DNA of 64,000 nucleotides from Rohdeia sp041398665. Lineage in GTDB: Bacteria; Planctomycetota; UBA1135; GCA-002686595. The stretch covers positions 62,001 through 126,000 of the forward strand of contig JAWKUH010000005.1 in assembly GCA_041398665.1 (NCBI GenBank), read 5' to 3'. Shown here piece by piece: positions 20,470 to 29,453 of this stretch (the first letter of the stretch is position 1; each line of letters opens with the position of its first letter). The notes under the pieces are model-generated. The model did no database searches and was not told the origin of the DNA. It saw only the letters and a program-made list of their open reading frames with translations. Position numbers and translations under genes: made by a program.

Positions 20470-21611
20470 CGCGCGCAGCGTCCGGAGCGGTGCTCGCGGC
20501 GGTTCTCGCGGCGTGCGCGGGGCCCGGCGCGGGGAGCGAGGCTCCCGTCGTCGGCCCCGTGCTCGAGGTGACGGCGCGCGACGGCACGCCGCTGCGCTAC
20601 GAGTGGGTGCCCGACTTCGCGGTCGACGCCGAGGGCGTGCCGCTCTGCGGTCGGCTCGGCAACACGCACGGTGCCGTCGTCGTCGACGGAGCGGGTGAGG
20701 TCCTGTTCGACACCGACACGCAGGACGCGATCGTCGTCCTCCGCCGCGACGGCGTGCGCGAACGCGCGTTCGGCGCGGAGTTCGCCGGCGGACTGCACGG
20801 CATGCGGTTGGTCCGCGACTTCGATCCCGCGACGGGATCCCCACGCGAGACGCTCTTCCTGGCGCACCACGCGCACGGCGAACTCGCGCGCGTGGCGCTC
20901 GACGGGACCGTTCTGTGGAAGCGCGGCTACCCCGAGGAGTCCGGGCTGTACCGCAGTGCGGGCGAGTTCCACCCCACGGCGATCGACGTCGCTCCCGACG
21001 GCACGCTGTGGGTCGCCGACGGGTACGGCTTCAGCTTCGTGCACCACTTCGACGCCAACGGCACGTGGCTCGAGGCGTTCGGCGGCATGGGCGAGGAGGA
21101 CGGACGCTTCCGCACCTGCCACGGGCTCTCGATCGACGCGAGCGGCGCGCGCCCCGAGCTGTGGGTCGCCGATCGCGAGAACGGTCGACTGCAGGTCTTC
21201 GACGTGCACGGCGAGCACCTGCGCACGATCGCCGGAGACTTCCGACGCCCGTGCAGCGTGGAGCGCGGCCCGGACGGCCTGCGCGTCGTCGCCGACCTCG
21301 CGGGTCGCGTCACGCTGCTCGACGCGGACGGGACGGTGCTCGGCCACCTCGGCGACCAGCCCGACGCGGCGAAGCGCGCGAACAACGGCGTCCCGCCCGA
21401 GCAGTGGACCGACGGCGAGTTCGTCGCGCCGCACCACGCCTCCTTCGACGCGCAGGGGAACCTCTACGTCGTCGACTGGGTCGCGACGGGGCGGATCTCG
21501 AAGCTGCGGCGACTGCGCGGAAGCGCTTTCGCGGGCGGGGTGCGTGACCGCTCCGACCCATCGGGTTACCCGACCATCACCGAGGGTCCCCTTCGCCCGG
21601 ACACCGCATGA
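20466..21611 (+). CDS. NHL-repeat-like beta-propeller lipoprotein
   Basis: 381 residues. A lipoprotein signal (GAVLAAVLAACAGPG) gives an acylated Cys near residue 17. The rest is a six-bladed-type propeller with repeated blades such as AIDVAPDGTLWVADGYGFSF, ARPELWVADRENGRLQVFD and ASFDAQGNLYVVDWVATGRI. ATG at 20466 overlaps the previous stop, and its own TGA overlaps the next ATG at 21608, so the gene is translationally coupled on both sides. It resembles NHL proteins such as peptidyl-glycine lyase-like propellers, but no catalytic assignment is possible. Confidence 0.75.
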   Translation: MTRAASGAVLAAVLAACAGPGAGSEAPVVGPVLEVTARDGTPLRYEWVPDFAVDAEGVPLCGRLGNTHGAVVVDGAGEVLFDTDTQDAIVVLRRDGVRERAFGAEFAGGLHGMRLVRDFDPATGSPRETLFLAHHAHGELARVALDGTVLWKRGYPEESGLYRSAGEFHPTAIDVAPDGTLWVADGYGFSFVHHFDANGTWLEAFGGMGEEDGRFRTCHGLSIDASGARPELWVADRENGRLQVFDVHGEHLRTIAGDFRRPCSVERGPDGLRVVADLAGRVTLLDADGTVLGHLGDQPDAAKRANNGVPPEQWTDGEFVAPHHASFDAQGNLYVVDWVATGRISKLRRLRGSAFAGGVRDRSDPSGYPTITEGPLRPDTA

Positions 21612-23518
21612 CGTCGATCCGACTCGCGGCCATTCTCGCCGCCGTGTTCCTCCTCGCTCGTTCCCCTGGTGCGCTCGCGTCGGCGGGCCGGGTCGAAGAA
21701 CAGCAGGACGCCTCGCCCTCCGGCTTCCTGGTCGAACCCGTCGAGGACGGCATCGTCGGGATCGTGATCGACGAGAACGGCGAACCGCTCGCCGACGTCG
21801 AGGTGGGGGTGAGGAAGAAGGCGTACGTGTACCCGCCGCCGTACGAGCGCTCGGGGCGGCCGCTGTTCGACGAACCGCGAACCCTCGAAGAGGCGCTCGC
21901 GGTCGCGCGCGAACGCTGGGAGGAACGGCAGGGAGTCGTCCTCGTCGCTCGAACGGGTCCGGACGGTGTGTTCCGCTTCGCGGGCGTCGACACGGAGAGC
22001 GTGTACGCGTTCGCCGCCTCTCGGCCCGGCTACTTCTCCAAGTCGCACGTCTACGAATGCGCCGCGGGCGAATCGTTGGTCGTGCGGATGGTGCGGACGC
22101 ACCTCGTCGAGTTCGTCGTCGAGCGACCCGACGGGGTGCCCGTCGAGGAGGCGGTGTTCCGCATCCGGCGCGGGAGTTCGACCTCGGGCGAGACGTGGCG
22201 ATCGGATCGACCGGCGGTCGAGTTCGAGGACGGGCGTGTGACGATCCAGGTCTATGCGGGAGCGCTGCGCTACACGCCGAACTCGGATCCCGTCGGTGAG
22301 TTCGCGAGCGACGCGTTCTCCATCGATCCCGGTCTCGTCGAGGGCCCCGTCACGGTCCGGCTCGAACGCCGCCGCGGGATCGAGGTCCTGGCGCGCGACC
22401 CGTGGGTCGAGCAGGGCGGGAGCGGCAGGCGCTCGATCGTCGTGCGTCGACTCGCCCCGGACGAGTCGTTCGACCCCGACGATCCCGAGCTGGTCGCGTA
22501 CGAGACGCGCTTCGAGTCGCCGTTACCCATTCAGCGGACGCGCCTCTCGGCGTACTTCGACGACCTCGCACCCGGGCGCTACGCCGTCGCCTTGCAGGAC
22601 GGCGAGCGCGTCCTCGACGCGAAGGAGGTCGTCCTCGACGAGGGTGGCGCTCTGGTCCGACTGCGCGCGCCCGACCGATCGCGGGAGGGTCGCATCGTCG
22701 TCGACGTGCGCGACACGGCGGGAGCCCGCGTGGTCGAGCCGCGGATCGTCCTCGACCAGCGCGTGGACGGGCGCTGGGTGAAGGTCGACGCCGACGTCGA
22801 GCGCGCACCCACCCGCGAGATGTGGCTCGCGCCCCAGCCGATCTCCGGGAGGGCGACGAGCCTGCGCGTGACGGCGATCGACGCCTCCTTCGGGATGGTG
22901 TCGAAGGAGATCGCGGTCGACGACCGCGGCCCGGTCGCGCTCGCCTTCCCGCGCGGCGGCGTGCTCGTCGTCGCGCTCGAAGGTCTCGACGAGACGGTCG
23001 TCGCCTCCAGCGTGACGGGAACCCTGCGCTTCGTCGGTCGCGGCGACGAGCGGACGGTCGGCTACGTCGCCTACCTCCCGCTCGACGGTCGGGCGCGACC
23101 GCACTTCGGGAGCGAGGGCATCGCGCGCTGCGAGGGGCTCCCGCCGGGACGATGGAGCGTCGCGCTCGACTACCTGTCGCACGGTACCTCGAGGATCCAC
23201 GTCGACGCGGGAGAGGTCGAGGTGCGCGAGGGCGAGGTGGTGACGATGCGCGTCGCCGCACCGCGCGTCGTCGAGGTCGTCGTCGACGCAGGTGCTTCCA
23301 ACGCCGGACTCGAGCTCGTGCTCGCACACGGGTCGGACTGGACGACCGTCGCACGCGGTCAGGTCGACCTCGAGGGGATCTGCCGCTTGGGTTGGCTCGC
23401 GGAGGGGAGCTACCGACTCGGCGCCGCCGCCGGGTACCCGGGCAGCGGGATCCGCGATGCACGCGGCGTGAAGGACGTCGTCGTCGACGGCTCGACGATC
23501 GAGTGGAGGGGCCGGTGA
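21608..23518 (+). CDS. Secreted carboxypeptidase-regulatory-like repeat protein
   Basis: 636 residues, single intact frame. A signal peptide (IRLAAILAAVFLLARSPGALA) precedes DGIVGIVIDENGEPLADVEV, the same domain opening as in the 18137 protein. The same kind of helical insert (EALAVARERWEERQG) is followed by GPDGVFRFAGV. Several more beta-sandwich-like segments follow. Unlike its two relatives it ends without a PDZ domain. Start and stop overlap both neighbours by 4 bases. No catalytic motif is visible, and the role is unknown. Confidence 0.75.
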   Translation: MTSIRLAAILAAVFLLARSPGALASAGRVEEQQDASPSGFLVEPVEDGIVGIVIDENGEPLADVEVGVRKKAYVYPPPYERSGRPLFDEPRTLEEALAVARERWEERQGVVLVARTGPDGVFRFAGVDTESVYAFAASRPGYFSKSHVYECAAGESLVVRMVRTHLVEFVVERPDGVPVEEAVFRIRRGSSTSGETWRSDRPAVEFEDGRVTIQVYAGALRYTPNSDPVGEFASDAFSIDPGLVEGPVTVRLERRRGIEVLARDPWVEQGGSGRRSIVVRRLAPDESFDPDDPELVAYETRFESPLPIQRTRLSAYFDDLAPGRYAVALQDGERVLDAKEVVLDEGGALVRLRAPDRSREGRIVVDVRDTAGARVVEPRIVLDQRVDGRWVKVDADVERAPTREMWLAPQPISGRATSLRVTAIDASFGMVSKEIAVDDRGPVALAFPRGGVLVVALEGLDETVVASSVTGTLRFVGRGDERTVGYVAYLPLDGRARPHFGSEGIARCEGLPPGRWSVALDYLSHGTSRIHVDAGEVEVREGEVVTMRVAAPRVVEVVVDAGASNAGLELVLAHGSDWTTVARGQVDLEGICRLGWLAEGSYRLGAAAGYPGSGIRDARGVKDVVVDGSTIEWRGR

Positions 23519-25733
23519 CGTCCGCTTTCGTCCTCGCACTCGTCCTCGCCGTCGCGCCGCAGGACGTCGGAACGAGCACTTCGCGGGAGGCGCCCACGAG
23601 CGTCGGCGGTCGAGTCGTGCGAGCGGGCGGAGGACCGGTGGAGGGAGCGCGGGTCGGCGCCGACGGACTCGTCACGCGCGAACTCCCGGCGATCCCGCTC
23701 GATCCGACGCGCGCGACGCGACGGCCGCGTTCGCGATGCTCGTCGAGGAGATCGCGCAGCGCCGGTCCGCGTCGACCGACGCGGACGGCAGGTATCGCGT
23801 CGACGGGCTCGACCCCGACCGCCTCTACACCGCGAGCGTCACGCACGACGACGATCTCGTGTCGTGGGGAGGAGGTGGTCCGACCTGCGTGGCGGGTCTT
23901 CTCGCTCGACGCGACGCTTCGTCCCGCTCGTCGACACCCCGTCGACGTGCGTTCGGTCCTCGGCGAACTCGCTGCGCGCCGGGCTCGTCCGACTCCAGCG
24001 GTACTGGGTCCGCTGCCTCGGTCTGCCCCGCGAATACGTGGCGTCGTTCGTCGAGGGGAGGAACCGCTGCGCGCGCCCGAGGGCTCCTACGCGGCCGAAT
24101 TCCTCGGTCCGTCGGCTCGGCGATCGCGCGGAGGCATCGAGTCGCGCTTCGGCGATCGAGGAGTGGACCACCGTACCGCGCGTCTCGACGCCTCCGGGCG
24201 ACCGACGTCCCCGTCGTGCAGCTCGAGCCCGGTCCGAGCTTCACCGTCGCCGTCGCGGATCCCGCCGGCGTGCTCGCGAACCGCACCGTCACGGCGCGCA
24301 TCGACCTCGCGGACACGACCGCGTCGGTCGTGCGATGGCGACAGGCGTGGTCGTCCGCGTTCGCTCGTGCGACGAGCGTCTCGGCGGGCGTCCTCGCGCG
24401 CGGGCTCGCGCTGCCCCGCGGGACGTGCCGCGTCGTCCTCGTGACGAAGGACGGGCGCGTGCTCGCGGAGGCGGAGGTCGCGAACACTCGACCGCGGAAC
24501 GCCGTCGTGCTCGAGGTCGCGCCCCTCGACGACCCACACGTCTTCGTCGACCTCTCGCTCCCGGGCGGCTACGACGCGGCCGACGTCACCGTCGCGTGCT
24601 CGCGCGGTGGAGACGGGTCCATCGAGGTCGCGCGCGAGGGCGACGGCCCCACGCGCTTCGAGCTGGATCTCGGTCCGGGCCTCGACGTCCTGTACGCGGA
24701 CGAGGACGAACTCCTGCGTCCGCGGACGAGATGGAACGACGTGACGGCACCCGTCGTGCGCTTCACGCACCCCGTGCTCGGCACCGTCGGCGTCGAGATC
24801 GCTCGCGGGCGGACGGAGTACGCAGCGGAGCTCCGCGAGTCGTCGGAGCTCGTCGTCGAGTTCCGCGGCGAGTCGTCGCGGCTCTACACGCAACGCGCCG
24901 TCGTACTCGGTCGGATCGCGGACGGGAGTCTCGCACTCGACCGGGACCTGACCGCGGTCGAGCGGGGAGGTCGCGGCGACGGGCGGCGCGTGGTCCGCGA
25001 GCTCGAGAGGGCGCGCATCCACGTCGACGGGCTTCCCGACGCCGTCTGGAACCTCACGATCGCGCTCCCGTCGGAGGCGGGCACGAGCACTCCGTTCGTC
25101 CTCGCGAGCCGCACGGTCGACGTCACCGGCGGAGAGACGGCGGTCGTCGTCGTCGAGACGCCGCGGGCGCACGCCGTCGATCTCTGGAACCCGCGCGTGC
25201 CCTCGGGGGAGCGGGGGAGCCTGCGCGGCTCCGGTCTCGTCGTTCCCTTCGCGTGGGACGCCGACGGCCGCGCCGTGCTCGAAGGCGTGCCGGCCGGGCG
25301 CTACGCGTACTTCGCAGGTGCCGACGAGCAGCGCGCGACGGAGACACCGCTCCAGCTCGTCGTGCCGTGCGATCAGGTGCTGTGGGTCGATCGGCCGCAC
25401 GACGCGCTGCGCGTCGAGATCTTCGACCAGGCGTCGCCGCTCGCGCTCGCCGGACTTCGCGACGGCGATCTCGTCGTCGGGTTCGGCGGGGCGCTGATCT
25501 TCGAACAGTCGACGTTCGGGGACGCGCGCCGCGGCGAGATCGACTTCGACGTCGTCGGGCCCTCCTGGTCGACCGCCGTCGAGAGTTGGGCCCGCGTCGC
25601 GGAGGAGCGCGTGTCGCTCACCGTCGAGCGCGACGGCACTCTGGTCCGACTCGACGTCGGGCCGATCCCCGTCGCCGCTCCGGCGGACCTCGAGGCGCTC
25701 GGTGGGCGGGTGACGCCGTGCTACTGGCGCTGA
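23515..25733 (+). CDS. Secreted carboxypeptidase-regulatory-like protein with C-terminal PDZ domain, several frameshifts
   Basis: Third paralogue of the operon. The GTG start at 23515 gives a short signal (VTSAFVLALVLAVAPQ), then TSVGGRVVRAGGGPVEGARV. Frame changes occur near 23700, near 23880 and near 24215; the part from 24215 to the stop is one long clean frame. DADGRYRVDGLDPDRLY matches the post-insert strand of the other members. The C-terminus repeats the PDZ arrangement of the 18137 protein (VPCDQVLWVDRPHDALRVEI, ALAGLRDGDLVVGFGG). Length is about 739 residues if restored. Whether the middle section is correct cannot be judged from one sequence. Confidence 0.65.
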
Positions 25734-25752
25734 ACGCCTACGCGCGAGGTGG

Positions 25753-25826
25753 CGCGCCCTCCAGGACTCGAACCTGGGACCGTCGGATTAGAAATCCGAT
25801 GCTCTATCCGGCTGAGCTAAGGGCGC
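25753..25826 (-). tRNA. tRNA-Arg (anticodon TCT)
   Basis: Acceptor stem GCGCCCT/AGGGCGC, D arm TAGCTCAG...GGATAGAGC, anticodon stem TCGGA/TCCGA around loop TTTCTAA, and T arm with GGTTCGAGTCC. CCA is encoded (25750-25752). The anticodon TCT reads AGA. Confidence 0.92.
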
Positions 25827-25845
25827 TCGTTCCACCGCGGACTGG

Positions 25846-25918
25846 TCGGGGAGATGGGACTCGAACCCACGACTCGTAGCACCCAAAGCTACGCCTCTAC
25901 CAACTGAGGTACTCCCCG
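25846..25918 (-). tRNA. tRNA-Pro (anticodon TGG)
   Basis: Acceptor stem CGGGGAG/CTCCCCG with the C1-G72 pair usual for bacterial tRNA-Pro. The anticodon stem GTAGC/GCTAC encloses loop TTTGGGT, the T arm carries GGTTCGAGTCC, discriminator is A, and CCA is encoded (25843-25845). It sits 19 bases upstream of the tRNA-Arg on the same strand, so the two are probably co-transcribed. The 180 bases on to purD show nothing else. Confidence 0.92.
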
Positions 25919-26098
25919 CCGCACGTCATCGTAGCCGCGGAAGCGTCGCGCGACACAGCGGCGGGACTCGCGCGGGTGGGGGCGGCGTCCCCGGGGCGAG
26001 CGGCGCGAGCCCGCTCGGCGCGAACTTCGCGCGAAGGACGCCGCGGTGCGTGCCGGGCGCGCTCCGGGTTGGTAGTGTCCGCGCCGAGGAGCTTGGCA

Positions 26099-27391
26099 AT
26101 GAGAGTCCTGGTCGTCGGCAGCGGTGGGCGCGAACACGCCCTGGTGTGGAAGATCGCGCGGTCGCCCCTCGTGGAGGAGGTGATCGCCGCGCCCGGCAAC
26201 GCCGGCACGGCGCGCCTCGCGCGCAACGTCGAGGTGTCCGCGAAGGACGTCCCGGGACTCGTCGCGCTCGCGAAGAACGAGCGCGTCGACCTCGTGGTCG
26301 TCGGACCCGAGGACCCGCTCTGCCTCGGGCTCGCGGACGCGCTGCGCGCCGCGGACGTCGCCGTCTTCGGACCCGGCGCCGCGGGCGCGCGGCTCGAGGG
26401 CAGCAAGCTCTTCGCCAAGGAGATCCTCGACCGACACCGCATCCCGACCGGTGCCTGGCGACGCTTCGACCGCGCGGGCGCCGCGAAGAGCTACCTCCAG
26501 GGCCTCAAGACCTGGCCACAGGTCGTGAAGGCGGACGGACTCGCCGCGGGCAAGGGCGTGTTCGTGTGCAAGGACTCGACCGAGGCCTGCACGGTGATCG
26601 ACACCGTGATGGAGGAGCGGCGCCTCGGAGACGCCGGCAACACCGTCGTGATCGAGGAGTTCCTGGAGGGTCAGGAGCTGTCGGTCATGGCGCTGACCGA
26701 CGGCGAGACGCTGCTCGTGCTCGAGCCCGCCGTCGACCACAAGCAGGTCGGCGACGGCGACACCGGTCCGAACACCGGCGGCATGGGCGTCGCGAGCCCC
26801 GTGCCGTGGGTCACGAAGCGCCTCATGCGCCAGGTCGAGCAGCGCGTCCTGCTGCCGACGCTGCACGCGCTGCAGATGGAGGAGATCCCGTTCCGCGGGG
26901 TGCTCTACGCCGGACTCATGGTCAGCGACTCCGGTCCGCGCGTGCTCGAGTACAACGTGCGCTTCGGCGACCCCGAGACGCAGATCGTGATGCGCCGGTT
27001 CGCGAGCGACATCGTTCCGTACCTGCTCGCGACGGCGAACGGGAAGCTCGGCGAGCTCGACCCGCCCGAGTGGGACCCGCGCGTCGCGATCGGCGTCGTC
27101 GGCGCGGCGGACGGATATCCCGGCGAGTACCGCCGCGGCGACCCGATCACGGGGCTCGACGAGGCCGACGCGGTCGACGAGGCCGTCGTCTTCCAGGCGG
27201 GGACGGCGCTGCGCGGTCGACAGGTCGTGACGAACGGCGGGCGCGTGGTCTGCGCGACGGCGCTCGGCGACGGGTTGGCCGAGGCGCGCGAACGCGCGTA
27301 CGCTGCGTTGGACCGCGTGCTCTGGGACGGGAAGTTCTGTCGTCGCGACATCGGTCTGCGCGCGGCGCCCCGCGTCCGCGACGGAGCCTGA
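26099..27391 (+). CDS. purD: Phosphoribosylamine-glycine ligase
   Basis: GAR synthetase, second step of de novo purine synthesis: joins glycine to phosphoribosylamine with ATP. 430 residues, normal length. It starts MRVLVVGSGGREHALVWKI and shows the ATP-grasp motifs WPQVVKADGLAAGKGV and VIEEFLEGQELSVMALTDG, then NTGGMGVASPVPWV and YNVRFGDPETQ. ATG at 26099 has GAGGAGC seven bases upstream. Fur follows after 37 bases on the same strand. purL and purQ lie 2 kb away on the opposite strand. Confidence 0.97.
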   Translation: MRVLVVGSGGREHALVWKIARSPLVEEVIAAPGNAGTARLARNVEVSAKDVPGLVALAKNERVDLVVVGPEDPLCLGLADALRAADVAVFGPGAAGARLEGSKLFAKEILDRHRIPTGAWRRFDRAGAAKSYLQGLKTWPQVVKADGLAAGKGVFVCKDSTEACTVIDTVMEERRLGDAGNTVVIEEFLEGQELSVMALTDGETLLVLEPAVDHKQVGDGDTGPNTGGMGVASPVPWVTKRLMRQVEQRVLLPTLHALQMEEIPFRGVLYAGLMVSDSGPRVLEYNVRFGDPETQIVMRRFASDIVPYLLATANGKLGELDPPEWDPRVAIGVVGAADGYPGEYRRGDPITGLDEADAVDEAVVFQAGTALRGRQVVTNGGRVVCATALGDGLAEARERAYAALDRVLWDGKFCRRDIGLRAAPRVRDGA

Positions 27392-27428
27392 ACGAGCACG
27401 GTCCCCAGGGAGGAGCGCTCGCACCACG

Positions 27429-27995
27429 GTGAAGAAGCAGAGTCTCGAGAACGCCTTCGCGACCTACCTCTCCGCGCAGGGCTTGCGCTTCACGTCACAG
27501 CGCAAGCGCGTGTTCGACCGCGCGTTCGCCACCCACGAGCACTTCACCGCGGAACGGCTCTACAACTGGTTGGCCGAGGCGAGGGGTGCGAAGGTCTCGC
27601 GCGCGACGGTGTACCGGACGCTCGCGCTGCTCGTCGAGGGCGGATTCCTCAACTCGCTCGACACCGGCAAGGGTGAGCTCCTCTACGAGCACGTGCTCGG
27701 TCACAAGCACCACGACCACATGGTGTGCGTGAGCTGCGGGCGGATCGACGAGTTCCACTCCAGCGAGATCGAGCGCCTCCAGGAGGCCGTCGCGAACGAG
27801 CGCGGCTTCGTGATGGTCGAGCACGACCTGCGGCTGTTCGGCTACTGCCGAGCGTGCGTGAAGAAGGGGCTCTGCCCGCTGGTCGAGAGCCCCGACGCCG
27901 AGCCCGCGCCCCAGGACAATCGCGATCTCGGGCAGCCCAGGCGTGTCGGGCTGCGCGTGCCCGGGCGCGGCAAGGGCGAGGGCGACCGCGGTTGA
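27429..27995 (+). CDS. fur: Fur-family transcriptional regulator
   Basis: Metal-responsive DNA-binding repressor, 188 residues. The N-terminal winged helix includes GLRFTSQRKRVFDRAF and SRATVYRTLALLVEGG. The metal-binding half carries HKHHDHMVCVSCGRIDEF and the second Cys pair CRACVKKGLC. The GTG start at 27429 has GGAGGAG 13 or so bases upstream. The last 35 residues are a basic, low-complexity tail absent from typical Fur. Fur, Zur and PerR cannot be separated from sequence alone. Confidence 0.88.
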   Translation: MKKQSLENAFATYLSAQGLRFTSQRKRVFDRAFATHEHFTAERLYNWLAEARGAKVSRATVYRTLALLVEGGFLNSLDTGKGELLYEHVLGHKHHDHMVCVSCGRIDEFHSSEIERLQEAVANERGFVMVEHDLRLFGYCRACVKKGLCPLVESPDAEPAPQDNRDLGQPRRVGLRVPGRGKGEGDRG

Positions 27996-28000
27996 GCCCC

Positions 28001-28144
28001 GTGCGGCGCTCCGCCCGCGGCGCTCCGCGCCGCGGGGGGGAACCACGGAGCACACCGAGCACACGAAGTGCGTGCTTCGTGTTCACTTCGTGTGCTCCGT
28101 GTGCTTCGTGGTTCCCGTGTCCACCGGCGCCGCAGGCGCCGTTC
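28001..28144 (-). repeat. Intergenic hairpin element, copy B
   Basis: Tail-to-tail gap between fur and the lipoprotein gene. A G+C palindrome (28013-28035) is followed by a long hairpin, 28040-28070 against 28084-28114, with 29 of 31 positions paired. Its arms contain the periodic ACACGAAG/ACACCGAG-type text. The palindromic tag GAACGGCGCCTGCGGCGCCG on the minus strand then lies about 10 bases after the lipoprotein stop. Confidence 0.75.
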
Positions 28145-28153
28145 CGAGCACGC

Positions 28154-28606
28154 CTAGGGCTGCTCGACGACGTCCGCACCGCTGCGGTCGACGATCGTCG
28201 CGAGCACGCGCTCCGCGACCTCCTCGTCGGGGAAACCGAACTCCCGCGCGCGCACCTCGATGCGCGTGCGACCGAGGTCCCAGGCGAGCACACGCACCTC
28301 GACCTTCGCGCCCTCGACCTTGCCGAGGATCGTGCGCGGGATCGACTCGTTCACCTGGATGGGGACGCTGGACAGGATCCCCATGACCTCTTTCGCCGTG
28401 TACCACACCTCCATGACGTCGCGTCGTACCTCGCCGCGGCGCATGCCGGCCTCCGTGGCCTCCTGACCGACGGCGTAGCCCACGCCGGCGCCGACCGCGA
28501 GCGCGGCGCACGAGGGCGTCGCGACGAGACAGGCCGCCGCGACGAGCACGCCGAGGACGGTGCCCGAGGGACGGGGGCGGCGGACGGAACGGCTCATCGT
28601 GGTCAT
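28154..28606 (-). CDS. DUF3568-type small lipoprotein
   Basis: 150 residues. The signal ends in a lipobox (LVATPSCAALAVGAGVGYAV) with the acylated Cys near residue 33. The mature part (MEVWYTAKEVMGILSSVPIQ, then TRIEVRAREFGFPDEEVAERV) resembles the DUF3568 family of periplasmic lipoproteins. The ATG at 28606 has AGGAG six bases upstream, overlapping the end of purQ, so it is probably the third gene of the purL-purQ transcript. The function of this family is unknown and I see no obvious link with purines. Confidence 0.7.
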   Translation of the reverse strand: MTTMSRSVRRPRPSGTVLGVLVAAACLVATPSCAALAVGAGVGYAVGQEATEAGMRRGEVRRDVMEVWYTAKEVMGILSSVPIQVNESIPRTILGKVEGAKVEVRVLAWDLGRTRIEVRAREFGFPDEEVAERVLATIVDRSGADVVEQP

Positions 28607-28619
28607 CTCGAACTCCTGC

Positions 28620-29450
28620 TCAGACCCTAGCGGCCGCGACGAGTCCCTCGAAGAAGGCGAGCCCCTCGCCGGTCGTGCGTTCCCCGAGGCGCGTCCAGTT
28701 CGGGTGGTTCCAGGGGTCGAGGTTGCGCTCGGGGTGCGGCATCAGACCGAGGACGCGACCCGAGGGGTCGCACAGCCCGGCGACGTTCCGCGCCGCGCCG
28801 TTGGGGCAGGAGGGATAGCCCGCGTCGCCCTCCGGCAGGTCGCGGCCGTCGGCGTCGACGTAGCGGAGCGCGATCTGGCGGTTCGCCTCGAACTCCTCGA
28901 TCGCACCGGGCGCGAACGCGAGGCGTCCCTCGGCGTGCGCGACCGGGACGGGCCAGACGGCGCCGGAGGGGAGCCAAGTGGCTGCCGAGGCCTCGTTCCG
29001 GAGGTGCACCCACCGGCACTCGAAGCGTCCCGAACGGTTGCCGGCGAGAGCGACGCGGCGCTCGTGCGCCGCGCGTCCCGGACCCTCGAGCAGACCCAGG
29101 TCGACGAGGACCTGGAAGCCGTTGCACACGCCGACGACGAAGCCGCCGTCGTGCACGAACTCGTGCAGCAGGTCGCCGAGTCGGTGGCGCAACTCGGCTC
29201 CCATGATGCGACCCGCTGCGATGGAGTCGCCGTGGCTGAAGCCGCCGGGGAGGAACAACACGTGGCAGTCGCGGAGGAGCTCGGGTCGCTCCGCGAGCCG
29301 GTTCGTGTGGACCCGTTCGGCGCGTGCGCCCGCGAGTTCGAACGCGCGCGCCGCCTCGAAGTCGCAATTCGTGCCGGCGCTGCGGAGCACGAGCGCGCGC
29401 GGCGCCCTGGTGGAGCTCGTGGTCGAAGACGTCATCGCTGTCTGCGTCAT
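28620..29450 (-). CDS. purQ: Phosphoribosylformylglycinamidine synthase, glutaminase subunit
   Basis: Class I glutamine amidotransferase supplying ammonia to PurL, 276 residues. The nucleophile Cys is in VVGVCNGFQVLVDLG, the oxyanion region is LPGGFSHGDSIAAGRI, and the catalytic His-Glu pair is in LGLMPHPERNLDP. It starts 3 bases after the purL stop. An N-terminal 15-residue Thr/Ser-rich stretch precedes RALVLRSAGTNCDFE, so an internal ATG at 29433 is a possible alternative start. Confidence 0.93.
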   Translation of the reverse strand: MTQTAMTSSTTSSTRAPRALVLRSAGTNCDFEAARAFELAGARAERVHTNRLAERPELLRDCHVLFLPGGFSHGDSIAAGRIMGAELRHRLGDLLHEFVHDGGFVVGVCNGFQVLVDLGLLEGPGRAAHERRVALAGNRSGRFECRWVHLRNEASAATWLPSGAVWPVPVAHAEGRLAFAPGAIEEFEANRQIALRYVDADGRDLPEGDAGYPSCPNGAARNVAGLCDPSGRVLGLMPHPERNLDPWNHPNWTRLGERTTGEGLAFFEGLVAAARV

Positions 29451-29453
29451 GGT

